From NCBI GenBank assembly GCA_037349315.1, contig JBAIAC010000260.1, positions 434,001 through 498,000 of the forward strand: a stretch of DNA of 64,000 bases, written 5' to 3'. Under the pieces are notes generated by a model that saw only the letters and a program-made list of their open reading frames with translations, was not told the origin of the DNA and did no database searches. The stretch comes from Chelydra serpentina (taxonomy: Eukaryota > Chordata > Testudines > Chelydridae). The translations under genes were made by a program, and so were the position numbers. This document shows, in pieces, positions 51,268-60,637 of the stretch; within the stretch, counting starts at the first letter, position 1; each line of letters starts with the position of its first letter.

Positions 51268-51338
51268 AGGTCCCACCGAGACTTGAACTCGGATTGCAGG
51301 ATTCAAAGCCCTGAGTGCTGCCCTTACACCATGGGACC
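51268..51338 (-). tRNA. tRNA-Gln (TTG)
   Basis: 71 nt. The acceptor GGTCCCA pairs fully with TGGGACC. The stem CAGGG/TCCTG encloses CTTTGAA, anticodon TTG. The T arm CCGAG TTCAAGT CTCGG is perfect. The D loop is one base shorter than usual (GTAAGGGCAGCAC). Best Gln copy. Confidence 0.88.
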
Positions 51339-51658
51339 AGCAGTGATAAACTTGGGGTCTTCTGTCTTCCAGTGTAGAAGAGCCTGGGTGGACAATTTTT
51401 TGTCTCCCTCACTCAAGGCCTCCCTGGCCAGCCCTGCATTTGCTCAATAAGTCGGTACGCAGCAGTTTGCTGTAGACCCAGAAGCCTTTCTTCCTCCAGA
51501 CTGTGAGGCCAGTGGGCGTGTGAGGAAGTTGCCCCTTCAGTCCCAGGCAATAAATGGCCCTTCCTAGGAAAGGCCAAGTCCTGAAAAGAAAAAAGGAATG
51601 TCAAGAACAGATGGCTTCTGAAGTTCTTGCAGGACATGACAGGGGAAAAGGTTCTGTC

Positions 51659-51723
51659 TGCCTAACAAGGGACTTGAACCCTGGACCCTCAGTCCTACCC
51701 TCTACCAACTGAGCTAGCCAGGA
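51659..51723 (-). pseudogene. tRNA-Lys pseudogene lacking the anticodon arm
   Basis: The D arm TAGCTCAGTTGGTAGAGG runs into GGACTGAGGGTCC, so most of the anticodon arm is deleted. The T arm is present. It occupies the Lys position of the Gln-Lys block. Confidence 0.85.
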
Positions 51724-52409
51724 TCACATGGAAAATGGGCACATTTGGTGCAGAAGAGAAACTAGTCAAGAAAAAGAGGGCGGGAAACAATACAGAAAAC
51801 CTGCTACTCTCTCTCTCTTAGCAGCCCTAGCCCCAGCATTCTCCCCCATCCTGAGACCTTCTTCTTTTTTTAGTTAAATAATGGATCCAGGAGAAAACAC
51901 GGTTATACAAAGCAAAACGAAATCACAGACAAAGATGCCATTGAGGAAGAGGGGGGATTTCTATGAGCTTGCGCTGTGCAGATTTTTCTATACAGTGCAA
52001 GAGAGAAGGGGGGGGGGTTCCAACCCTTCACATCTACAACTCCCCAAAACTCTATAACATTTAAAAGTCCACAATATTCTCGAGGCTCTGGGGATTCCAA
52101 AACTCCAGAAAGCTTTGGGGCCTCAAGAAATCCGAACAGCTCACCTTCCCTGTCTCCAGATGCACGAGAGCTTTTGGTCAGGACGGCTTGACAAAATGTT
52201 CACAATAGGTTGGGGCTCTAGAACTTGCCACCTTGGCTACCGCTGGCTGCAGTCCTGCGGTTTGACCCAATGGTTGGGATTCTCACAGCTTCACCTGATA
52301 CCCACAAGTCTGGCCCTTGTGTTTGCTGCCACACTTTCCCCCTTGCCCACATGACACTTAATGAAAGGAGTGCCAGGGCCAGGCTTCACAGTCATAGCTA
52401 CTCCATACG
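51724..52409. other. Unique sequence, no gene
   Basis: The first 80 bp are Lys 5' flank. The rest includes a GGGGGGGGG run at about 52,009 and no recognised family. Confidence 0.4.
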
Positions 52410-52719
52410 AAGCCAGTCAGGACTCCGGAGGAGCCTCCTCTCTCTGAGCAGACTGTCTCCAGGGCAAGAAGCTTACACAGCTTCCACCTTCCTGGGTCTG
52501 ACTTCGGGGAACTCAGCATCCCCTTCCACACTGTTCACTTCCCGCAGTGAGTCCGCACAGGCGGGGCTCCTGGGGGAGCCAGAGGGCCCTGCCCCCCAAC
52601 TCCGCAGTCAGACGTGACTCTCAGCAGCCGGTAAAACAGAAGGTTTATTAGAGGACAGGAACAGAGTCTAAAACAGAGCTTGTAGGTATAGAGACCAGGA
52701 CCCCTCAGTCAGGTCCATC
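52410..52719 (-). mobile_element. LTR-like fragment, reverse orientation
   Basis: Reverse complement of the R-U5-like part of 120-824: TCAGACGTGACTCTCAGCAG, TTTATT (AATAAA in reverse) at 52,644-52,649 and CAGGACCCCTCAGTCAGGTCC. Truncated on its far side, next to a MITE. Confidence 0.65.
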
Positions 52720-52721
52720 TA

Positions 52722-52802
52722 GGGTGACCAGACAGCAAATGTGAAAAATCGGGTCACGGGGTGGGGGGTAATAGGAGCCTATATAAGAAAAAGCCCCAAA
52801 TA
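52722..52802. mobile_element. Truncated TA-flanked MITE
   Basis: GGGTGACCAGACAGCAAATG start preceded by TA; internal GAGCCTATATAAGAAAAAG. The right end is lost. Confidence 0.7.
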
Positions 52803-53309
52803 AAGCAGGAAGAATGGGAGCCTTCACAGCCCACCCGATCTACCATAACATCATTACGGAAAAAATTTCTCAATGAGCTCTCAGTAAAAGATCAAAAACA
52901 GCCAGTGTCCGCATCACGCTACGGGCATTGGGATGTTCTTTACATTTGCCAGACCAACCTAACTAACACCTAATATACATTTAAAGCTCTTCTTTTCACA
53001 CAGTTGCTCGTTTTCAGGGTCTACTTTGTCTCCAGACAGATCCATTCTCTTTCAGAACGGCCTTGCTCTTTCTCTCTGTTTCGTTCATTGACGTATCGGA
53101 GTAAAAACTCCCCTGCACTCCATTCTCAGACAAACACTAGTATTAAGTGTTTGCTACTGATTGGTCCAGACAGCATTTGTCGAGCAGAAGATGACATTTC
53201 TGGGGGATTGTTCCCAAGACCCAGTACTTAGTGTTCAAACATCTCCCAGCTTCCTTGGTGAAAATAACACCAAGGTTTGTTTGCAATGTACAGGAAGACA
53301 ATAACTTTT
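52803..53309. other. Arg 3' flank
   Basis: 53,060-53,309 matches 34,680-34,908 and, inverted, 62,441-62,690 (TTCATTGACGTATCGGAG). 52,803-53,050 resembles 62,700-62,860 inverted. No gene. Confidence 0.55.
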
Positions 53310-53382
53310 CACCCCAGATGGGGCTTGAATCCACACTCTCTGGCTTTGGAAGCCAATCCCTTATCCATTACCCCACTGGGAC
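53310..53382 (-). pseudogene. tRNA-Arg-like gene with CCA (Trp) anticodon
   Basis: The acceptor GTCCCAG/CTGGGGT pairs as in the Arg-CCT gene at 62,368. The loop TTCCAAA gives CCA (reads TGG, Trp), one base from CCT; the stem TTGGC/GCCAG is sound. The D stem is destroyed (GGGGT against AGGG, three mismatches) and the T stem has one mismatch, so the tRNA is unlikely to fold. Confidence 0.8.
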
Positions 53383-53768
53383 CCTGATGTACAGGTGTTG
53401 GAGAGATAGAAATTCCCTCTCCTAAATGCACATTCCTCACATTCGCTAGAAAGCCAAATACCCGCTTTATGCGCCTTACAGAAATGTCACATCCCCTGTC
53501 AGCGAGGCAACTGGGCAGGTCCCTGACAGTCTATGCAGATGGGACCTTTCCCTCCCGTACCCTTCTCCTTCCTCATCCGCCATCGTCCCAAGCAGCACAG
53601 CGAGTGGAAATCTTAAAAGTACCCAGGTGACTTAGGAGCAGAAACCCCCACAGACCTTCCCTGCAATTGGCACTTGCACCTCACTGAGCAGGATTGAAAC
53701 TCACGCAGGGAGACTGCTGGGGAGCCTCCCCCTGGGCGTGAGCAAAGCAGCAGGGTGAAGAGAGAACT
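53383..53768. other. Arg-Ala junction
   Basis: The first 135 bp are Arg 5' flank. At about 53,520 the sequence switches to the inverted Ala 3' flank (CGCCATCGTCCCAAGCAGC), which marks the end of the 34,300-37,690 inverted duplicate. Confidence 0.6.
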
Positions 53769-53840
53769 TGGAGATGCTGGGGATTGAACCCAGGGCCTCA
53801 TACAGACAAAGCATGCGCTCTACCACTGAGCTACATCCCC
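53769..53840 (-). tRNA. tRNA-Ala body with TGT (Thr) anticodon, copy 2
   Basis: Complete cloverleaf: acceptor GGGGATG/CATCTCC with G3:U70, D stem GCTC/GAGC intact, anticodon stem CATGC/GTATG, T arm CTGGG TTCAATC CCCAG, A73. The loop is TTTGTCT, anticodon TGT with C37. It differs from the Ala-TGC gene at 17,185 almost only in the loop. Downstream it has CTCTCTTC in place of the TTTT terminator. Confidence 0.88.
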
Positions 53841-54755
53841 AGACGGGCTGGTTTTGCTCTGGGTTACACTCAGAGCCCTCCAGAGCATCCAGCAGCCTAA
53901 AAGCAGCATGGGGGACACAGTCCCTGCTCTGAGGCCAATCCTGCTGTCCTGGAGGTTGCTGGTTCTTTGGGGTCACTTTGCAGCAGAGGTAGATTCTATG
54001 TGTGGGGAGAGAGAGTCGTGCCCTGGACTCAGGGTGCAGAGATACACTCAGCCTCTCCCCTGTATTGGGGTGGGGGTGCTGCCACCCCCTGCTGGAAGGT
54101 CATGGTGGTGGGGAGGCGCTTTGAGCAGCTCAACTCCTGCCCCTGGTGGCAGAAGTGGGGTGGGGAGCTCCAGGTGTTTCTAGGATCTGCTATTTCCACC
54201 TGCCTGTAAAGTCCGGCTTTCCCCGGCACATTCACTGCGGTGCAATTGGGTCCCTGTGTCTATGGCTGACAGCAAAGAATCGCTCCCGGTTTCCCATCTC
54301 TCTGCAGCGTGATTAGCCTGTGTCGGTGGTTAATGAGGTGGATCTAGCTGTAGATTGTTATTCATTCCCCACCCGGACAGTTCACACAGTCCCTGTCCCG
54401 TGCAGATCTCCAGCACCGCAGTTTTCCTGGTAGCAGCGGTTGGTTTTTCCCTGAGGCCCTGAGATTTTCAGGGTCCTTTTTTCCCTCCACCTGGAGTGAA
54501 CTCAGCTTTTCCCCCATCCCAGACACTCCATGAAATAACAACAGCAGCACTAAGGAGAAGGGGAGGGAACATCTCACTGGCAGGGCTGGATGGGCCCAGG
54601 GCCCCCTGCTCGTCCATTGGTTCCATTGCAGAAGAGGACGGGTCCAGGGAATTTGCCCCCCTGCTTTGCACAAGGGACAGAGACAGATCTTGCTGTTCCT
54701 GGGTCTGTGCAAAGAAAATTGTGCTTCTGTCTGAAAGAGAGGCGGGAAATGGCCC
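53841..54755 (-). repeat. Ala 5' flank and spacer unit, inverted
   Basis: Reverse complement of 36,380-37,289, ending at GCGGGAAATGGCCC where an LTR element is inserted. The spacer continues at 56,190 (CATGGTGGGACAATATCC). Confidence 0.75.
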
Positions 54756-55814
54756 TGTCATAAATATAAAGGGAAAGGGGAGAGGGCCTGATGCAGATAA
54801 AATCCTCTTACCAGTAAAGGATTAAGAAATGCAGGTAGCCAGACTGACACCTGACCTGGCTGGCATCTGACCAATAAGGGGACAAGATACTTTCAAATCT
54901 TGGGAGGGGGAAAGCTGTGTGTGGGGCTTTTTGTCAGACACGGAGTGGTCTTGGAGTAAAAAGGAACCAGTCATCTTTTCATCAAATCCTCTCTTGTCTG
55001 AAGTAAGTTTAGATAGCATAGCGGTTAGATTTCTGTTTATTTTTGCTTGGTACGTTCCCTGTGTGAGAGGAAGGGGTTATTCCTTTTTCTTTTTCTGTAA
55101 CGTTAAGGGTTTGTCCAGAGGGGGATCCCTATGCGTTTGGAAATTGAGTACCCTGTAATTAGTTACCATCCTGATTTTACAGAGATGATTTTACCTTCTT
55201 TGTTTTAATAAAATCCTTCTTTTAAGAAGCTGACTGTTTTCTATGGTGTTAAAACCCAGGGGGTGGGTTTTTAGATCACTGTGTAACCAATTGGTTGGGA
55301 GATTGTCCTCAAGCTTCCCAGGAAAGGGGGTGTACGGCTTGAGGGGGTATTTTGGGGGGGAGGGAAGTTCAAGTGATTCCTTTCCTGGATTCCTGTTAGA
55401 CACTTGATGGTGGAAGCGAAAGAAGCATTTCTCAGGGTGCAGGGACCTTTGTACCTTGGGGGTTTTAACCTAAGCTGGTAAAAATAAGCTTAGGGGCTCT
55501 TTATGCGGGTCCCCACGTCTTTACCCTAGAGTTTAGAGTGGGGAGGGAACCCTGACATGGTGGCAGAGCGGTGGGATTTATTGAACCACAGATTTTTTTT
55601 GAACCAGACACAGGGAGTTTAGAATTTTTTTTGTTCTCTCTGGCTCTTCTCTGTAGCTGCTTGGAGCAGGAGGGGGGATGGGTTGAGCTGCTAGGAGCTA
55701 GAGTATCTACATATGAAAGCAGGTAGTTAACCCCTACAGGGAATACCCAAGCAAGTTTTTTTTTTCTTTTCTAACTCTCTCCTGTTAAGACAGATTAAAA
55801 ACAGAAAGGCTAAG

Positions 55815-55905
55815 ATGACTGTCAGTGAAGCAGCTATTAAACTTGAGATAGCTCGGCTACAAGCCGATGAGGAGAAGAAACATGCAAGACTGCTACAACT
55901 TAAAC
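55815..55905 (+). pseudogene. Gag N-terminal fragment
   Basis: An ATG at 55,815 after a 250-bp leader opens a frame of about 30 codons rich in Ala, Glu, Lys and Leu, like the start of a retroelement gag. It is cut at AAACAGAAATCTA, where the inverted LTR piece begins. No protease, RT or integrase remains. Confidence 0.65.
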
Positions 55906-56184
55906 AGAAATCTACTCGCTATGCTATCTAAACTTACTTTAAACAAGTGAGGATTTGATGCAAAGATGACTGGTTCCTTTTTACTCCAAGACCACTCCAT
56001 GTCTGACAAAAAGCCCCACACACAGCTTTCCCCCTCCCAAGATTTGAAAGTATCTTGTCCCCTTATTGGTCAGATGCCAGCCAGGTCAGGTGTCAGTCTG
56101 GCTACCTGCATTTCTTAACCCTTTACTGGTAAGAGGATTTTATCTGCATCAGGCCCTCTCCCCTTTCCCTTTATATTTATGACA
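55903..56184 (-). repeat. Inverted partial LTR
   Basis: About 280 bp, nearly identical to the reverse complement of 54,756-55,040, with a handful of differences. Together with the left LTR it forms a foldback with an 860-bp loop. Confidence 0.9.
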
Positions 56185-56454
56185 GGCCCCATGGTGGGAC
56201 AATATCCTCAGGATTAAGAGCAAAGGACTCAGGCTGAGAACCGATTTAACTCCACTCATCTGGGATTTAACAAATTGTTTTCCATGGAGAGACTGGGACC
56301 TTGTGACATTGCTCCAGACTCGGGGGGTTGGGCTGCTTTAACTCCCTGGCTGGCCGCCGCCTCAGCCACCTCTTGCCCCATGGCCTAGGCTCTCGGCCCT
56401 CTGCTGATTGCTCCTTGCTGGATTGCCCAGAGCAAAAAGGAAGACGTGCAGGTC

Positions 56455-56526
56455 TAGCACACAATGGTTTTGATCCATCAGCCACTGGGTTTCGGGCCCA
56501 GCCCACTTCTGCTGCGCCCCCCTGCT
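56455..56526 (-). pseudogene. tRNA-iMet-like gene with CGA (Ser) anticodon
   Basis: Inverted partner of 36,039-36,110: same loop CCCGAAA and same T arm. Here the acceptor is AGCAGGG against GTGTGCT, with one mismatch. T5 terminator downstream, as in iMet genes. Confidence 0.78.
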
Positions 56527-56641
56527 GGGTCTTCAGCCCCAGCTCCAGCATCCGGCCTAGCGCCTTGTGAGCTCCAGCGCTGGCAGGGAGATGCGCCGGC
56601 TGCTCGGAGCAGCCTTGGTAACAGCAGTTTTGTTTCTGTGT

Positions 56642-56715
56642 GTCTCTGTGGCGCAATGGGTCAGCGCGTTGGGCTGTTAACCGAAAGGCTGGTGGTTCGA
56701 GCCCACCCAGGGACG
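56642..56715 (+). tRNA. tRNA-Asn (GTT)
   Basis: Acceptor GTCTCTG/CAGGGAC, G73, loop CTGTTAA with anticodon GTT, canonical T arm. One anticodon-stem mismatch (TTGGG/CCGAA, G29-G41). Inverted partner at 35,850. Confidence 0.87.
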
Positions 56716-57569
56716 GTAATAACCTGATGTTGCTTCTTAAGGGACTGATTTGCTGCCTCAAAGACGCCTCCTAGCAGCTGGTTTGCCAGGGCCCCGGCCC
56801 AGCCCCCTGCACCGCTCCCTGCCAGGGCCAGAGCTCGCAAGGCACCAGCCTGGAGCCAGGGCCGCTGGGTGCTGCTTACGAAAAGCCAGCAGAGGGACCC
56901 AGGGGAACTGTGCTGTGCCCATAACACAGAGGTGGATTAATCAAACCCTCTTCTGCGAGCACCGGGCCTCCCGCTTCCTACCCTGGGCCTGCAAGCGAGG
57001 GGGCGGCTTGCACAGCGCCAAGAGTCTCACCTGTGAGGCAGGAGGCGGCTGACACCCACAGCCTGCTGGGGAGCTCCCAGAAGTGAGTAAGGGACAGAGA
57101 CTCCTAAGTGCCCAGAGTAACTAGGGTTTGGGGTTCACGAGGCCGGTAAGGGGGTCGCTATGTCGGCCTTGTAACCCTGGGTGTCAGGTCGCTCTGCAGC
57201 TTTGATCTAGAGCTCTGATCCCAACGACCGACCAGCAGCCCACAGCCTCCCCCTGGGTCTGCCCCACCTGGTTACTCCTCACAGGCTGACCTGACCCCGC
57301 TTCCAGCTCTGGATTCACCCCCCAATCATCCTACTCAGAGCCACAGCCGTGGAGGTGCTGACGGAGGGAGGGGTGACTCTGGGATGGGGTTCTTCTCTAA
57401 AGATGGCTGCAGAAAGGTGGGGTTCAGCTTTGTCAGCGACCTGCCCAGTTGCCTCACTGACATGGGATGCCGACCTTTCTGTAAGGCGTCTAAAGGGGGT
57501 CTTTGGCTTCCAAGCGAATGTGAGGAATGTGGAATTATGAGAGGGAATTTCGATCTGTCAATTAGGTGT
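56716..57569. other. Spacer within inverted duplication
   Basis: Mirror of 34,982-35,849. No gene. CpG-rich at 56,950-57,060. Confidence 0.55.
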
Positions 57570-57642
57570 ACTTCAGCGGCCTAATGGATAAGACATTGGT
57601 TTTCTAAGTCAGAGATTGGGGGTTCACGTGCCATCTGGGGTG
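57570..57642 (+). pseudogene. tRNA-Arg-like gene (TCT), acceptor decayed
   Basis: The loop TTTCTAA gives TCT (Arg, AGA); the stem TTGGT/GTCAG uses wobbles. The 5' acceptor ACTTCAG no longer matches CTGGGGT well, and the T arm has TTCACGT with a broken stem. Inverted partner at 34,909 has CCG. Confidence 0.78.
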
Positions 57643-57986
57643 AAAGAATATTTTCTTCCTGTACATTGCAAAGAAACCTTGATCTTCTTTTCACCAATGA
57701 AGCTGGGAGATGTCTGAACACAAACTCCTAGATCGAGGGGAACAATCGCCCAGAAATGGCATCTTCCACTCGACAAATGCTTTCTAGACCCATCAGTAGC
57801 AAACACTTAATACTAGTGTGTGTCTGAGAATAGAGTGAAGGGGAGTGTTTACTCCGACACGTCAATGAACGAAACGCCACTCTGCTGGCTCTTTGCTTAC
57901 AGCGCCCAGTCTCCAGCATCCACACTTGCTGGCGCTGGCAGGCAGAGGCGCAGGCTGTTAGGCAGCAGCCTTGGCAGCAAAGTTGT
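57643..57986. other. Arg 3' flank and Asn 5' flank
   Basis: Mirror of 34,567-34,908. Includes ACTCCGACACGTCAATGAACG. No gene. Confidence 0.55.
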
Positions 57987-58060
57987 GTCTCTGTGGCGCA
58001 AGGAGTCAGCGTGTTTGGCTGTTAACCGGAAGGCTGGTGGTTCGAGCCCACCCAGGGACT
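57987..58060 (+). tRNA. tRNA-Asn (GTT)
   Basis: Acceptor GTCTCTG/CAGGGAC; position 73 is T. Stem TTTGG/CCGGA encloses CTGTTAA, anticodon GTT. The D loop CAAGGAGTCAGC differs from the CAATGGGTCAGC of its sisters, losing one of the conserved D-loop G pair. Probably weaker than 35,850 and 56,642. Confidence 0.75.
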
Positions 58061-58431
58061 GGGATAACTCTGTGTTCCTCAAGACCTGCTGAGAGCCCGA
58101 TAGGCCCCCTTCTTGCAATCTCAAAAGCGTCCCCCTTGGCCTCAGTGGTTTCAGCAGAGGCCCAAAGCGTGCGCCTGCCTATAAAGTCCGGCTTTCCCCA
58201 GCACATTCACTGCGGTGCAATGGGGTCACTGTGTCTATGGCTGAACGGCAAAGAATCGCTCCCGGTTTCCTGTCTCTCTGCAGCATGATCAGCTCTGTTC
58301 CCCCTTAAAAAATTTTTTTTAAGTGCTGTTTCTTTTTAGGGCATCTCTTCTGCTCAGAGAGGGAGCAGCCGTTATCTCCGCTCCCCACCTGGCTACGCTA
58401 CTAAGTGTTAGGTGGCAAAGGAGATACCCCA
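58061..58431. other. Junction region
   Basis: To about 58,140 mirror of 34,410-34,492; then an inverted spacer fragment (CCGGCTTTCCCCAGCACATTC, 58,180-58,290), a TTTTTTTT run at about 58,312, and Gln 3' flank from about 58,405. A patchwork of three blocks with no gene. Confidence 0.55.
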
Positions 58432-58503
58432 AGGTCCCACCAAGACTTGAACTTGGATAGCAGGAATCAAAGTCCTGAGCGCCGGCCCTTACACCATGGG
58501 AGA
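58432..58503 (-). tRNA. tRNA-Gln (TTG), acceptor tip decayed
   Basis: The loop CTTTGAT gives TTG. The stem CAGGA/TCCTG and T arm CCAAG TTCAAGT CTTGG are perfect. The acceptor TCTCCCA/TGGGACC is unpaired at 1:72 and 2:71. D loop GTAAGGGCCGGC unusual. Confidence 0.68.
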
Positions 58504-58795
58504 ACACCCTGTGTTTGTTTGACTTCCAGTGTAGAAGAGCCTGAGCGGACAATAATTTGCCTTCCTTCCTCTAGGCATCTAAGGCTTCTCTGGCCAGCCC
58601 TGCATTTGCTCAACAAGTCGGTACGCAGCGGTTTGCTGTAGACCCCGAAGCCTTTCTTCCTCCAGACTGTGAGGCCAGTGGGTGTCTGAAGAAGTTGCCC
58701 CTTCAGTCCCAGGCAGTAAATAGCCCTTCCTAGGAAAGCCCAAGTCCTGAAAAGAGTAAGACTTCTGAAGTTCTCAGGGGAAACGATCACGCCTG

Positions 58796-58868
58796 CACCT
58801 GACCAGGGACTTGAACCCTGGACCCTCAGATTAAAAGTCTCATGTGCTACCAACTGAGCTAGCCAGGC
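58796..58868 (-). tRNA. tRNA-Lys (TTT)
   Basis: Acceptor GCCTGGC/GTCAGGT as at 11,794; T arm perfect; loop CTTTTAA, anticodon TTT. One anticodon-stem mismatch (TGAGA/TCTGA) and D stem GCTC/GCAC one mismatch. Confidence 0.78.
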
Positions 58869-59064
58869 TCACATGAAACACTGGCAAGTTTGGTGCAGAA
58901 GAGAAACTAACCAAGAAAAAGCAGGCAGGAAACAACAGCTTTCTCCAGCACGCTTTCTCAGCTCATTTCACCACCCTCTGTCCTGCAGGGGTTGGGGTGA
59001 TCCCAGTGGCAAAAAGGGGAGCACCTTGCTGGACAGCTAAGGGACCTGAGAAAAGGAAGCTTCA
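58869..59064. other. Lys-Val spacer
   Basis: Same spacer as 45,969-46,164 and 38,786-38,977. No gene. Confidence 0.6.
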
Positions 59065-59136
59065 TGTTTCTCGTAGTTTCAAACCAGGAGCTTTTGGCGT
59101 GTCAGGCAAATGTGATCACCACGACACGACAGAAAT
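59065..59136 (-). pseudogene. tRNA-Val pseudogene (GAC anticodon)
   Basis: The loop CTGACAC gives GAC. The anticodon stem TTTGC/GCCAA has one mismatch; the T arm (CTGG TTTGAAA CTAC) is broken and one base is missing. No 57-bp array follows here, so its flank shows the pre-insertion state. Confidence 0.8.
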
Positions 59137-59507
59137 TTTGCCACAGGGCTTTGCCCCTCCCTTCAAAGTCCATCCGCTTGGCTGGCGCTCGCCCTGTCAC
59201 ACCCCGATGGGCGAAGCTGGAGAAAGTGATAGCAGCCCTTTGATGGGTCAGCTGGTAGAGCAACGGTCTGGAGCCGGCTCCCAGGAAGTCATCCTTACGT
59301 CGCCCTTGTTACTCCAGCTTGAAGGAGAGCTTCTTTCCTTCCCCTCGCTGAGAAAGAGCAAGAGAAGAAGGAAACCTCACATGGGCCAACTGGGTTCACA
59401 AGCCCACGCTGCTTTTCCCTGCTGGGGAACCTAAAATAAGGGACTCGTGGTAGGTAAAGCCACTGCTGCCCTTCCAGAAAACAGCCCAGCCCTGCGCCCA
59501 CAGAGCA

Positions 59508-59580
59508 GGCTAAAGCCTGGAGGTGAACTAAGGATCTCTAGATCTTCAGTCTAATGCTCGCCTGACTGAGCTACTTCAGC
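59508..59580 (-). pseudogene. tRNA-Phe-like gene (GAA)
   Basis: Acceptor GCTGAAG/CTTTAGC closes. Stem TTAGA/TCTAG encloses CTGAAGA, anticodon GAA. T stem CTTAG/CCAGG has one mismatch; the T loop TTCACCT lacks the conserved A58. Sister of 13,280. Confidence 0.65.
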
Positions 59581-60135
59581 ACCTACAGGGGACCTTTTTG
59601 ACCTGCTGCTTCTCTGTCTGGGATGTTTCTGTCAGTCCTGGCACACAAGATGGACGTCATTGCGAGAGGCCCAGGAGGACCAGCTGAATTCTTGCCGGCC
59701 TTACTCAGCCCTGTGAAGTGTTACCCTGGACTCAGCTCTCCATTGGTCTGTCTGCTTTGGGGCAGGGACCATAACACGTCCTGCTGCATTCGTTATTTCA
59801 AAGGGTGGTTTAGGATTTTCAGTCTCAGACACGGTGCACAAAGCAGGACTCCACCCTCGGCGTAAACTAAATGATTTTTACCCACAGATTCTGGCAGCCA
59901 CAAGGAGCCATTTGGTGTGAGAGTCAGACCTGCCCCTGTCCCAGAGGGAGGGGTCGTCTGGGAGGGGCCTGGAACACGGACCTGTCAGCTCTTAACTCCC
60001 AAACTTTCAGTAACTCTGTTATCAGTGCCTGGGAGTGTAATTTAAACCATAAAAACAGCCACACTGGGCTAGACCAAAGGCCCATCTAGCTCTGAATCTT
60101 GTCTTCTGACAGTAGCCAATACCAGGTGCCCCAAA
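59581..60135. other. Phe-Thr spacer
   Basis: 59,600-59,830 matches 13,370-13,605; 59,830-60,060 matches 29,020-29,250 inverted; 60,045-60,125 is the CR1-like fragment that accompanies Thr-TGT genes. No gene. Confidence 0.6.
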
Positions 60136-60209
60136 AGCCACCACTGGGAGTTGAACCCAGACTCTCCTGTTTACAAAACAGGTGCTTTAACCAGCTAAGC
60201 CATGGTACC
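60136..60209 (-). tRNA. tRNA-Thr (TGT)
   Basis: Acceptor GGTACCA/TGGTGGC has one mismatch (2:71). The stem CCTGT/ACAGG encloses TTTGTAA, anticodon TGT. T arm CTGGG TTCAACT CCCAG perfect. TTTT terminator within 10 nt. Confidence 0.8.
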
Positions 60210-60563
60210 AAGTGGTGATAAGAATGATCTCTATGGTCCCAGTTCATATTAATAACGTCACAGCAGCCTACAGAGAAGTGGGAGGGAGGCGTCTTCGAGC
60301 CGGCGAGTCTCGGCCGTTTCTACCTTGTCGCTTGGGCGGAGGCGGGAAGGGAGCGAAACGTGCCCGGCTGAAGGTTTTGCGCTCGGCCTTGAGGATTAAG
60401 CCTGAGCCTCCGGCATGGGTGCTGGGAGATGGGTTTCTGAGTCGCATCCAGCGCACGCTTCGGGCCTCGCTGAAACCACTGAGGCCAAGAGGGACGCTTT
60501 TGAGGCGGCAAAAAGGGGGCCTATGGGGCTCTCCGCAGGTCTTGAGGAACACAGGGTTATCGC

Positions 60564-60637
60564 TGTCCCTGGGTGGGCTCGAACCATCAGCCTTTCAGTG
60601 AAGAGCCGAATACACTGACCCATTGCACCACAGAGAC
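60564..60637 (-). tRNA. tRNA-Asn body with CTT (Lys) anticodon
   Basis: Acceptor GTCTCTG/CAGGGAC, D arm TGCAATGGGTCAGTG and T loop TTCGAGC are those of the Asn genes. The loop CTCTTCA gives CTT, which reads the Lys codon AAG. The stem TTCGG/CTGAA closes with one wobble. One T-stem mismatch (GATGG/CCACC). The inverted relative at 26,697 has ATT in the same loop frame (CT..TCA). Confidence 0.75.

Larger units (their letters stand above)
54756..56184 (+). mobile_element. LTR retroelement with inverted LTR termini
   Basis: Starts TGTCATAAATATAAAGG and ends with the reverse complement of the same bases. Flanked by GGCCC on both sides (54,751-54,755 and 56,185-56,189), where the undisturbed sister at 36,371 has a single GGCCC. 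The left LTR runs to TGACA at 55,557 (about 800 bp) with AATAAA near 55,207. TGGTGGCAGAGCGG follows, in the primer-binding position. I recognise the LTR as a turtle Gypsy-like type. The right end is a 280-bp LTR piece in the opposite orientation. Confidence 0.85.
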
